Assembly: GCF_030052815.1 (NCBI RefSeq)
Contig: NC_079500.1
Coordinates: 7,152,298-7,216,297 of the forward strand
Direction of reading: 5' to 3'
Length of the DNA: 64,000 nucleotides
DNA from: Hevea brasiliensis
Taxonomy: Eukaryota; Streptophyta; Magnoliopsida; Malpighiales; Euphorbiaceae
Below the pieces are notes generated by a model. The model searched no databases. It was not told the origin of the DNA and worked only from the letters and a program-made list of their open reading frames with translations. How positions within the stretch are numbered: position 1 is the first letter of the stretch; each line of letters starts with the position of its first letter. The translations under genes were made by a program, and so were the position numbers. Shown here piece after piece: positions 1 through 9,974 of the stretch.

Positions 1-282
1 GCCCAAATGATGTAATCCGATCTTTTGAAAATAAAGACTTTATTTTATCGGTTATCATCTTATTGACTATTTTTCCGATCTCTAATGTGGTTATCCGATC
101 TGGTTCTTTACCTGAATGATACTTAACTGATCCTTTATTCAAAATATTTAACTTATTATGCCGATCTCCAATTAACCCATCCCTGAACATTCGGATATTT
201 GAGAGAAGTGTCAGAACAGCTGTCGAGTTCCACCAATCGATGCGCTGCCTAGAACCTCGCGAGCATTAAATGCTCGGACTAG

Positions 283-290
283 TATAAATA
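283..290 (+). promoter_or_regulatory. TATA box of the LTR-borne antisense gene, copy 1
   Basis: TATAAATA lies about 165 bases before the ATG at 448, with a CT-rich leader between. The same box is at 18893-18900 in the other LTR. It faces away from the retrotransposon's own transcription direction. The distance and leader composition fit a plant core promoter; function is inferred. Confidence 0.6.
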
Positions 291-447
291 GGGGTGGGAG
301 GGTTAGCCAGTTGTTCTCTCATTCCATTTTCAATCCTCGCTCACAACTTCGAAGTTCTCTCGTTTTCTCAAGTTCTTCCGACGCCGATCAGACTCCGGTA
401 AGGGCTTTGATCCTCTTTTTAATTTAAATTCTTTGTTTCTTTTGAAA

Positions 448-2329
448 ATGAACGGTGCCGAAGGTCAGAGAGCGGCGAGCCCTCCTTCGATTCAGTTCTC
501 GTGGTCATCGTCTGATGAAGAAGAGGCAGTCGGGCCAAGCGTTCAACAAGAACCTCCCAGGGCCTCCGCTCCAACTCGGGGGCGGGTCATACCATCGAGG
601 CTCGCACCTTCTTCAGGGAGAGAGACTCTCCCTATAGACGAGCTACCGTCGGTTCTTCGAGAATCCGATCTGCAATCGTTCAGCCAAGAATATAATATTC
701 GGCCTGATTCGTACGAGCTAATCAAGTGCCACGGCGATCTTCGTGTCGATCACTCCTTTGAAGAGAATGACATGGTTATGGTGTACGAGGAACAGTTAAA
801 GGCCGGTCTGAGGTTCCCTCTAGACGATTTCTACAAGGAGGTCTTAAAACTTCACCGAGCATGCATTGTTCAAATTCACCCCAACTCGTGGCGGATCTTG
901 GTAGCCTTCCGAGGTCTATGCCGTGCTAAGGGAATCAGTCCTACGGCTAAGGTGTTCGCCGAGCCGCATGCACTAACTCGCCAAAGGATGACGAACACTG
1001 GTTCTTTCAGCGAAGCCTAATTGCGAGCTCTTTTCCGATTTGCCCTCATCCCTTAAGAATTGGAAGAACCGCTTTCTTCATTCTCGAGGAGCAAAGATCC
1101 GAAGCCGCTTTGAGGACTTCCTCGTGAGTGGTGGTACCGGGGCCCTCGCCCGAGGCACATTACCCCGAGTCGAGGAAAGTTTAATAGTGATGGATCTGAA
1201 GAGTCGCCGCCACTCAAAAGTATTCTTGTTTGGATGCGGTGGATCGCCGAGCCGCACCATTGGACTATTCAATTGCTCATCGCCAAGACCGCGAACTTCC
1301 GCTCTCGACCTCGGCATTGGCATTTTCTATATCTCGGTTCTCACGACCTTAGCGATCTCACTAACCTTTTCTTTGTGCGGTATGGCGGGTGGTGAGGGTT
1401 CTAGGAAGTCAAGAAGGAAAGAGAGATCTCCTGAAGATAAAGGAGATGAAGCGTTGAACGACTTCAAACACCGGTCATGAGCACGGGAGATACAAAGAGA
1501 CCCGCCTCAACCTTCTGGTCCGACCTCGAGTCGTCCGATCTCCTCCTAGAACGGAAGAGCAGCCTCCGACTCTTTCAGTTGTCCCAAGCACGAAAAGGGG
1601 GCCTTCTCAATCTTCTGGGAGGACCTCCTCTCGTGGCGCCCAGAAGTTAATGGAGTCTTTGAAGAATAACCGGACTGTACGGGAGAACCCCGGTTTTGCC
1701 CAAGTCTTGGGGTCTTCCATCTTTCTTCGGGAGGATCGGGACAGGCTATCCTCGAGCAGCCTTGATGACATCTTGACTCACTCCATGAGTCTGAATGTGG
1801 AGTGCCCGTGAATCGGACCATGGTTTGGGAAAAGGTCCAGTGCAGGTAAGGAGATCGGGAAGAAAAATCAGGAATTGGCTTCCCTCCGATCCCAACTCTC
1901 ATCCGCTCGGGATTATATATCTCAAGTCGAGGGACGGGCGAAGTTCCATGAAGACAGGCTGGCCGAACAGAATCAGATTTTGGCTGAGAGGGACCGAGCT
2001 CTTGGGGAAGTCCAGGCGCTTCACGCCAACGAAGCTGCTCAGGTCGCCCAACTCATCGAGGAGCTTAAGGAGAAAGACGAGGAGCTTAAGGCGAAGGATG
2101 AGGAGCTTAAAGAGAAGGATGAAGAGATGGTGACAGGGATAGCCGAGCCTATGTGAATGCTCACAAGGACCTCTTGGCCAAACCTAAGCGCTACCCTGAA
2201 GAGGACTTCTCCTGGATGGCCGACCTGGCTCCTGAGGGCGACGATGAGGACAGTGGGGAGGAAGCCGAAGGTGAGAGAGAGAGTGAGCAGAATGTAAATC
2301 AGGCTGGGGGTGATCCCCCAGCCGAATAA
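448..2329 (+). pseudogene. LTR-embedded antisense gene (Transposase_28-like plus coiled coil), copy 1
   Basis: A gene on the strand opposite to gag-pol. The first ORF (ATG 448, TAA 1018-1020) resembles Pfam Transposase_28 ('putative gypsy type transposon', PF04195) in its second half: an acidic Ser/Pro-rich start, then a segment with YEEQLKAGLRFPLDDF and a later NSWRILVAFRGLCRAKG. Coding then continues in other frames: a block with NWKNRF near 1060, a Pro/Ser-rich middle, a heptad-rich coiled coil with repeated EELK(E/A)KDEELK (about 2030-2130), and an acidic tail ending in PPAE and TAA at 2327-2329. The CAG-GT-like context near 1375 could be an intron end. Antisense extra ORFs are known in Tat-lineage elements; their role is unknown. 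Here the gene sits inside the LTR. Apparent frameshifts may be real or consensus errors (see findings). Confidence 0.7.
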
Positions 2330-2909
2330 CTTGTACAAATTATGAAATGAAATGGAATGCCTCTTTGTTCAATGAAGGGTTGTGATCGGAAAATTTTAAA
2401 CCATTGTTTGTCTGAGTATTTGATTGTATGAGCACAGCAAGACAAAAATGCAATTATTAATCTAAGTATAAGAGATCGGAAAGCACAATAAACATTAGAT
2501 CGGTGGGGGAAGAAATGCTGAACGGGACTTGATTAAAATTGAAAATTTAACTTGAAAACTTAAGATCGGAACCCTTATTAAACCGACCAAAACCTTAGCT
2601 CTTAATCTTCCAAAAGGAGATCGGCACTAAACCGTAAGAAAAGATCTAATGCTAGTTCACTTCATTTATCAACAGAGATCGTGGATATACCGAGAGATCG
2701 GTAAATGATTTGAGAGATCGGCAGGCTTTAACGAATGTTAGGACTTAGCATTGATTCAATTCCTTTTAAGGAGAGTTCGAAATATGGTCATCCGTAAAGA
2801 AAAATGAAGAGAAGTCGGAAATGTCATTGGTCGCCCAGGAGACCTAGTGCTGGGGATCGGTTTCAAAGTCTTGTTGATTTTGGGGATCGGCCAAAATATG
2901 GTGTCGACA

Positions 2910-2922
2910 GCTGCCCCTCTTT
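2910..2922 (-). other. Polypurine tract of the Ogre element
   Basis: On the minus strand this reads AAAGAGGGGCAGC and is followed directly by the LTR start TGTCGACA. Such a tract primes plus-strand DNA synthesis in LTR retrotransposons. Its position fixes the inner edge of the 3' LTR. Confidence 0.85.
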
Positions 2923-3039
2923 ACATAATTTCTATTAAAGGAAAGAAATTTCCGTGTAGGAATTATGTAAAGATTTTGGACGGTTAAGTGTTTGAAATTA
3001 GGGAACTAATGACCTAGAAATTGTTAACAGAGGTTGACG

Positions 3040-4415
3040 TACCAGAAAATTAAAATCAACTTAGATCAAGGAACCAGAGGTTGATAACAGGAAACTTAAA
3101 TTAAAATCAACTTAGATCAAGGAACCAGAGGTTGATAGCAGGAAATGTAAATTGCATGAAATTAAAACCAGATAATGTAGATTGCATGAAATTAAAATCA
3201 ACTTAGATCAAGGAACCAGAGGTTGATAGCAGGAAATGTAAATTTCAGAAAATTAAAATCAACTTAGATCAAGGAACCAGAGGTTGATGACAGAAATGTA
3301 AATTGCAAAAAATTAAAATCAACTTAGATCAATGAACCAGAGGTTGATAGCAGAAATGTAAGTTGCAGGAAATTAAAATCAACTTAGATCAAGGAACCAG
3401 AGGTTGATGACAGAAATGTAAATTGCAGAAAATTAAAATCAACTTAGATCAAGGAACCAGAGGTTGATAGCAGAAATGTAAGTTGCAGGAAATTAAAATC
3501 AACTTAGATCAAGGAACCAGAGGTTGATAGCAGAAATGTAAATTGCAGGAAATTAAAATCAACTTAGATCAAGGAACCAGAGGTTGATAGCAGAAATGTA
3601 AATTGCAGGAAATTAAAATCAACTTAGATCAAGGAACCAGAGGTTGATGGTGGAAATGTAAATTGCAAGAAATTAAAATCAACTTAGATCAAGGAACCAG
3701 AGGTTGATGACAGAAAATTTAAATTGCATGAAATTAAAATCAACTTAGATCAAGGAACCAGAGGTTGATGGTGGAAATGTGAATTGCAGGAAATTAAAAT
3801 CAACTTAGATCAAGGAACCAGAGGTTGATAGCAGAAATGTAAATTGCAGGAAATTAAAATCAACTTAGATCAAGGAACCAGAGGTTGATGGTGGAAATTT
3901 AAATTGCAAGAAATTAAAATCAACTTAGATCAAGGAACCAGAGGTTGATGACAGAAAATTTAAATTGCATGAAATTAAAATCAACTTAGATCAAGGAACC
4001 AGAGGTTGATGGTGGAAATGTGAATTGCAGGAAATTAAAATCAACTTAGATCAAGGAACCAGAGGTTGATGGTGGAAATGTAAATTGCAAGAAATTAAAA
4101 TCAACTTAGATCAAGGAACCAGAGGTTGATGACAGAAAATTTAAATTGCATGAAATTAAAATCAACTTAGATCAAGGAACCAGAGGTTAATGGTGGAAAT
4201 GTGAATTGCAGGAAATTAAAATCAACTTAGATCAAGGAACCAGAGGTTGATGACAGAAAATTTAAATTGCATGAAATTAAAATCAACTTAGATCAAGGAA
4301 CCAGAGGTTGATGGCAGAAAATTTAAATTGCATGAAATTAAAATCAACTTAGATCAAGGAACCAGAGGTTGATGACAGGAAATTTAAATTGCTGGAAATT
4401 AAAATCAACTTACAA
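3040..4415. repeat. Tandem array of about 22 units of 60-61 bp (Ogre 3' non-coding region)
   Basis: Each unit contains the core TTAGATCAAGGAACCAGAGG and a variable spacer. I count 22 cores between 3060 and 4375. The spacer comes in recurring versions (for example GATGGTGG, GATGACAG, GATAGCAG), and from about 3640 these recur in a three-unit order, giving a 180 bp higher-order period. The array lies between the end of pol and the polypurine tract, where Ogre elements commonly carry tandem repeats. No coding role is visible. Confidence 0.93.
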
Positions 4416-5122
4416 AGCAAGTCTAACCCTGACACATGAAGTTCTTTCCCTGACGAAGTGTACTTAACAAGATACCGAAGGCCGATGATTAACGGAAAAG
4501 AAGTTGCAAGACTTGACCTATAACCCCATTTCTTCAAATGCCCCTCTTCTGTACCCGATTTTCTACTTATTCTATGGAAAGCGCCCTCGCGGGTTTTCAC
4601 TTTCTTTTCGTCCATTTAACCAGAAGCGCCCTTTCGGGTTTTCACCTCTAGTTTTTTTTTTTTTTTTTTTTTTTTAACGGCCATTCCCTGCAAATCTCAT
4701 AATAAAGTACGTGAGGTTATCAATTTTCGAATTCAAATCTTATGGCAAAAATTTAACTAATTAATAGCACATTAAACAAAGATAAAGGATAGTATTAAAA
4801 GGTGAGTAAACAGGAAAACAAAAGCAGAAGGAATAAAGTATGACTTTATTATGGCTTCAAGAGAAACATGGATAGACTTTGAAAGGGAAGGTACAAGGAT
4901 AGATTTCACATAATCCTTATAGTTGGTTTTGAAGTCTTTTAACTGCCATTATTTCAAGTTCTCTGAAGCCTCCTGTCGTAACGGTCTCCATCCTTGGTTT
5001 CATACCCCCTTCCTTATTTCTCCGTTTTGGTTCTTGGGATGCCCTTTCGGGTTTTCACCCCAAGTTTTTTTTTTTTTTTTTTTTTTTTTGGACGCCCTTT
5101 CGGGTTTTCATCCTTCACTCGT
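4416..5122. other. Ogre 3' untranslated region with T-tracts and repeated CCCTTTCGGG motifs
   Basis: No gene is seen. The stretch holds two long T runs (about 4653-4674 and 5065-5089) and four copies of a short motif close to GCCCTTTCGGGTTTTCA (about 4582, 4629, 5041, 5092). On the minus strand the motif can form a short hairpin (CCCGAAAGGG). The rest is unremarkable AT-rich sequence. Confidence 0.7.
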
Positions 5123-6230
5123 TTATGCATAATACCTCTTGACAGTGTCGGCATTCACAGGTCTCTGAAACTCTTCGCCGTCCATTTGGGTCAAGATCAA
5201 GGCTCCTCCGGAAAATGCCCTTTTAACCACATAGGGTCCCTCGTATGTTGGTGACCATTTGCCCCGTGGATCGTTTTGGTTCGACAGCACTTTCTTCAGA
5301 ACTAAGTCCCCGGGTTGGAATTCGCGTGGGCGAACGCTTTATCAAATGCCCTAGCTATTCTCCTCGATATAATTGCCCGTGACATGCCGCTAACCTTTTC
5401 TCATCAAGCAAGTTTAATCGATCCAACCTTGGTGAATCCATTCGACTCATCAATTCCGACTCCTTCAGATTCTTAGGAAGGATTTCAACTTCAATGGCAC
5501 ATCGCCTCCATACCATAGACCAATAGTATGGAGTTGCCGGTTGAAGTCCTCACGGAAGTCCGGTATGCGTGAAGAGCGTAAGGGAGCATATCATGCCAAT
5601 CCCTATATGTGACCGTCATCTTCCGGATTATCCTCTTTAAATTTTTGTTTGCAGCTTCCACTGCTCCATTCATCTGGGGACGGTACGGGGAGGAATTGAG
5701 ATGCCGGATTTTGTATTGATCACATAATTCCTGAATCTTCGGACCATTCAAGTTCTTGGCATTATCAGTGACAAGTTCATTTGGGAGACCATGCGGCAGA
5801 TGATGTTGCTTTTGAAGAATTTGAGAACGTGTTACTGCGTGATGTGAGCATACGACGTTGCTTCACCCATTTGGAGAAATAGTCGATGGCCACTAGGATG
5901 AATCTGTGCCCATTGGATGCCTTAGGATTGATAGGACCGATCACATCGATGCCCCACATTGCCAAAGGCCATGGTGAGACGAGGTTGAACAGTTTATGAG
6001 GTGGGACGTTTATCGGATCGGCATAGATCTGACACTTATGGCACTTCCGGAAATACTCGATGCTATCCCTCTCCATTGTGGTCCAAAAATACCCACGTCG
6101 CATGATTTGCTTAGCCATCATGTGTCCATTGGCATGGGTCGCACAATTTCCCTCATGTGTCTCAAAGAGGATTCTCTTTGCTTCTTTTGCATCCACGCAT
6201 CTCAGTAATTCGCCGTTGGAGCTCCTCTTG
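5123..6230 (-). pseudogene. Ogre integrase (end of pol)
   Basis: The zinc-binding part has paired His (HEGNCATHANGH) followed by CHKC. The core has the first catalytic Asp in WGIDVIGP (about 5950), the second in a TDN motif just before 5751, and the Glu in NGAVEAANK. The C-terminal tail runs in a third frame and ends in VKRYYA with TAA at 5123-5125. The catalytic triad is visible, but frameshifts near 5770 and between 5491 and 5280 break the chain. Integrase would insert the cDNA into the chromosome. The end of this reading frame marks the end of pol. Confidence 0.88.
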
Positions 6231-6285
6231 TATAGGGTTTCTCCACCGGGAAGTATCCCAATGCTAATCTCGAATCATCTTCTTT

Positions 6286-6860
6286 TCATTTTTGGTTGCC
6301 CACGAGGAATTCTGCAGTTCTCTGATGAGCCGGGATGTCATGATACCAAGGCTTTCCATCGGGTTCTTCTTCAATCGTGAAGCAGTAGGCTGGTTCATCC
6401 CTTGCTTTAACCCTCAATGCTTGAGTTGTCTGCCCTTCTTCCATTTGAGCCATAACGGCTAGAGTAGCTAAAGCATCGGCAAATTGATTCTTGTCCCTGC
6501 TAAGATGAGTGAAAGAGATTTCTTCGAATTCCTTGATCAGCTCCAGTAAGTACTTCTGATATGGGATCAACATGGGATCCTTAGTTTGCCATTCTCCCTT
6601 GACTTGATAAATTATCAGAGCCGAGTCTCCGTACACCTCCAACTTTCTGATTTTCATTTCGATAGCAGCTTGTAGACCCATCACACAAGCTTCATACTCT
6701 GCGACATTGTTGGTACAGTCAAACCTCAACTTGACAGCTATCGGGAAGTGTTTTCCGTCGGGATACGATGCTGACTCAGGTCGATTTCGGATAAATTGAC
6801 TGCTCCATCAAAATACATTTCCCATACGTCGGCGGGCCCCTCCTCTTCGCAGTCTACATC
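6286..6860 (-). pseudogene. Second, archaeal-type RNase H domain (Ogre pol)
   Basis: The domain starts in one frame with WEMYFDGAVN (about 6845) and continues in another with NNVAEYEA, then GDSALIIYQ, then NQFADALA, giving the D-E-D-D residues expected of RNase H. An additional RNase H between the normal RNase H and integrase is a lineage marker of Tat/Ogre elements. One frameshift lies near 6730. The domain removes RNA from the RNA:DNA hybrid in the related elements. Confidence 0.85.
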
Positions 6861-7029
6861 ATTAATATACTCATCAGGGAACTCAAAATCCAGAGCTTCG
6901 TAATCCTGGATAGGATTTTTACGCTAGGAGTCGGCAATTCTGCCGCCTTTCACCGCTTTCCGGTCATGTAGACTATGTCGTCTTGGGAGAGTATAACACG
7001 CCACTTGGCTATCCTTCACAGCACGAATG

Positions 7030-7545
7030 GGCTCTCGAATACATATCTAATAGGATCCATCACGGAGATGAGCCATGTCTTGTGATTCAACATGTAGTGC
7101 TTGAGGCGATTTCTTTGTCGTGCTAACGCGACAAGTCTTTTCTAAGGAAGAATACCTTGACTCACAATCGTTGAACTTCTTGCTTAGGTAATAAATGGCC
7201 CTCTCTCTTCGGCCGGTATCATCATGTTGTCCCAAAACACATCCCATTGAATTCTGCTGGACTGCCATGTACAGTATCAAAGGCCTGCCTGCCACAGGTG
7301 GAACCAATACTGGTGGATTTGTGAATCGCTTGATTTTCTCAAAAGCCTCTTGACAAACTGAATCCCATTGAGTAGAGTTGTTTTTCCGGAGTAATCTGAA
7401 AATAGGCTCAGCTTTGGCAGTAAGATTAGAAATAAACCTTGAAATGTAGTTCAGCTTTCCCAGAAAACTGCGCACCTCCCTTTCTGTTTTTGGGGATGGC
7501 ATTTCTTGAATAGCTCGAACCTTGTCTGGATCTACTTCTATCCCT
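7030..7545 (-). pseudogene. RT connection and first RNase H (Ogre pol)
   Basis: The ORF 7502-7047 contains the post-RT motif REVRSFLGKLNYISRFI, then a variant RNase H start and the run RERAIYYLSKKF. It joins the RT across a frameshift around 7545, where the RT frame ends in a stop. The RNase H part looks worn (RT-style domain ends irregularly near 7060), so the second RNase H downstream is better preserved. Confidence 0.8.
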
Positions 7546-7547
7546 TT

Positions 7548-8494
7548 CTAAACACTATGAATCCCAACAACTTTCCGATTTAGCTCGAATATGCATTTAG
7601 CAGGGTTCAGCTTCAAGTGGTATTTCCTGAGCCTTTCGAATACCCTCCTCATCACCTGAACGTGGCTCTCTTCTCCCCTGGATTTAATGATCATATCATC
7701 CACGTACACCTCCACTTCTTTATGCATCATGTCATGGAATAATGTGACCATTGCGCGCTGGTAAGTAGCCCCTGCATTTTTCAACCCGAAGGGCATGACC
7801 CGATAGCAGAATACTCCCCATTGAGTGATGAAAGCAGTTTTATCCTTGTCTTCTTCGTCCATTGGGATCTGATTGTACCCTGATGCCCCATCAATACACG
7901 AACACCTGCCCAATCCCGCAGCATTGTCAACTAACACATCAATGTGGGGGAGAGGGAAATCGTCTTTCAAGCTAGCTTTATTAAGGTCCCTGTAGTCAAC
8001 GCACACTCTGACTCTCCTGTCCTTCTTCATTACCGGAACGACGTTAGCCACCCATTGGGGATATTTGACCACTTCCAAGAATCCGGCGTCATACTGTTTC
8101 TTGACTTCATCCCGAACCTTGAGCAGTGTATCGGGATTCATTCTCCTTAGTTTCTGCTTTACTGGAATTGTTCCTGGGATTAAGGGAATTTTGTGCGTTA
8201 CTATCTGAGGGTCCAAACCCACCATATCATCATAGCTCCAGGAAAACACGTCGAGGAATTCCTTAGCGCATGATCATATCTCCCAATTCCTTACTCTCCA
8301 CTACCTTAAGTTCCCTTTTTACTTCCTCCGTGCCTAAGTTTATTGTGCGCGTTTCGTTTTCACAAGGCATGAAGGAGGGTTCATCTTTTTCATCATCTTC
8401 TTCTGTGAGGTCTTCCTCAAAATCACTTGAAGTAATGGCGATTATGGGGATTTCAAAATTAACTGGAGGATTTACGAGTCTATCTGATAATTAG
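7548..8494 (-). pseudogene. Ogre reverse transcriptase
   Basis: The ORF from 8249 to 7548 carries an uninterrupted RT core: VRVCVDYRDLNKA, GYNQIPM, the PFGLKNAGATYQRAM block and the catalytic YVDDMI. An upstream acidic linker in a neighbouring frame (8494-8260) matches the spacer before RT in this lineage. A stop follows just after the block near KVVGI. RT copies element RNA into DNA. The frame is changed at both ends, so the polyprotein cannot be read through. Confidence 0.9.
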
Positions 8495-8496
8495 GT

Positions 8497-8650
8497 GCTA
8501 ATTGATGAATGGTCAGGAATGAATATAGAATAGAACATGTTATAAGGATGGTTTTTAAAAATGAAAGAATGAGAGAGTTGGATTTAAATATGCGCTATCA
8601 ATTCTTTAATAATATTAATGCCATAAGAAAAGGTCCATTTACTGATTACA
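8497..8650 (-). other. Possible intron between protease and RT regions
   Basis: Ogre elements are reported to splice an intron in this interval. Here an AT-rich non-coding stretch separates the GC-richer coding parts. A candidate acceptor ending in CAATTAG lies just before the linker ORF near 8494, and candidate donors (GTGACAAG, near 8650) lie upstream. No transcript evidence is available, so both splice sites are guesses. Confidence 0.3.
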
Positions 8651-8899
8651 CTTGTCACCATGGACAAAGTGATCAAGTGTAGATAACCGCAGGTACTTTA
8701 CTCGAGATTGAGTGCGAGGATATCCTCCGTTGTCGGTTGTTCGACTCCGCCCCTCAACTCTTTGGCGAGACTAGGGCCTCATACAAGGAGTCGGTTGGAT
8801 GACATCGATGGATGGATCATCGGGTGATTCTTACGTATTTGCGGATGTTGAATGACCGGTTTGGTGAAGATCTCCGTGATCCTCGGGACTATTTTCATT

Positions 8900-9974
8900 T
8901 TCCCATCTTACGGTCAAACCTCGATCCGAAGTATTTTCCTCATCGAATCGCCCATCCACGAGGGCATCCTCCTCATATCCCAAACCACTCGGCCCACCTT
9001 ACGAATAGCCGGTATGGGTTCCACGATCCCTTGTAATGTGGCGCCTAGGCCTTTACCCTCTTCATACCCGTTCTTTGTGACACTTTGGCTACCATAGCCA
9101 TAGCCCCTCCTTCTCGGTATCTTGCGGTTCAAGGGCACGGAAAGAACTCTCCAACGAGTCCTCGGCCGCTTCCACATAGGGAAGTGATTGCGGCTTGGTG
9201 ACCAGTATGGCCTCTTCGCCCCTTACAGTGATGATTTTGCTGTCCTTAATGTATTTGATCTTCTGGTGCAAAGTCGAAGGAACAGCATTTGCGGAATGGA
9301 TCCATGGCCTCCCCAACAGCATAGTGTAAGCCGGCTCAATGTTCATCACCTGGAACGTGACGTTGAAAGTACATGCACCAACTTGGATTGGCAAGTCAAT
9401 GTCTCCCAGCACCTCTCTCCTGGTACCGTCAAAGGCTCTTACCACCATAGCACTCTGACGTATATATGATTGGTCGGCCGTGGCTGGCTAAGGTTGCGCT
9501 AAGCGATACATTAAGGGCCGATCCGTTATCGATGAGAACTTTGGCCACTATACAACCCTTGCATTTCACAGTTACATGCAGAGCTTTATTGTGCCCTAAG
9601 CCTGCGGGGTCTACCTCCTCTTCAGAAAAGGCTACAAAGCTGGATGCCTGGATTTGTTCTACTATCTTCTCAAATTGCCCCGGAGTAATGTCGGGGTTCA
9701 CAAAGGCTTGATCCAGGATTCTTTGTAAGGCTTGTCGGTGCACTTCCGAGCTCAGGATCAGTGATAACAGTGAAATCCGGGCGGGTGTTTTTCTCAACTG
9801 CTCCACCACATCATACTCGCTCTGTTTCATTATTTGGAGCAGCAGTTCTTCATCTTCCTTGTGCTCAATAGGCTCTGCTTCCCCTGCTTTCTCAACCTCC
9901 TCTTCCGTGTTTCTGGATGACTCTCCCATTTTTACTTTCCCTTTTCTCTTTTCTCTTTCTTCGTTCAGTAACAC
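8900..9974 (-). pseudogene. Ogre protease region and G-patch-like tail
   Basis: The aspartic protease active site reads LIDNGSALNV (about 9550), followed in another frame by VVRAFDGTRREV, then LLGRPWIHSA, all typical of Tat/Ogre protease. A third frame carries TKNGYEEGKGLG, a glycine-rich G-patch-like motif found after the protease in this lineage. Three frames are used between 9974 and 8914, so at least two frameshifts exist. The protease would process the gag-pol polyprotein. Confidence 0.85.

Larger units (their letters stand above)
1..2909 (-). repeat. 3' LTR of the Ogre element (partial)
   Basis: This stretch is a near copy of 18611-21508. It begins, in element orientation, at TGTCGACA (2902-2909), next to the polypurine tract. 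The part beyond base 1 is cut off by the window; by comparison with the other LTR about 3.3 kb is missing. The flanking parts (1-432 and about 2330-2909) are almost identical to the second copy, whereas 433-2330 differs by many short indels. The LTR contains a plus-strand gene described separately. Confidence 0.92.

Noticed and set aside
2470..2490. AGATCGGAAAGCAC resembles an Illumina adapter start
   Set aside because: It is not identical, and AGATCGG is one of many such words native to this LTR on both copies, so contamination is not indicated.
3040..4415. CRISPR-like regular array
   Set aside because: Unit and spacer are both repeated, the genome is plant nuclear and no cas gene is present; it is a tandem repeat.
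5491..8249. Plus-strand ORFs opposite the Ogre pol
   Set aside because: They are antisense shadows of RT and integrase and lack any motif.
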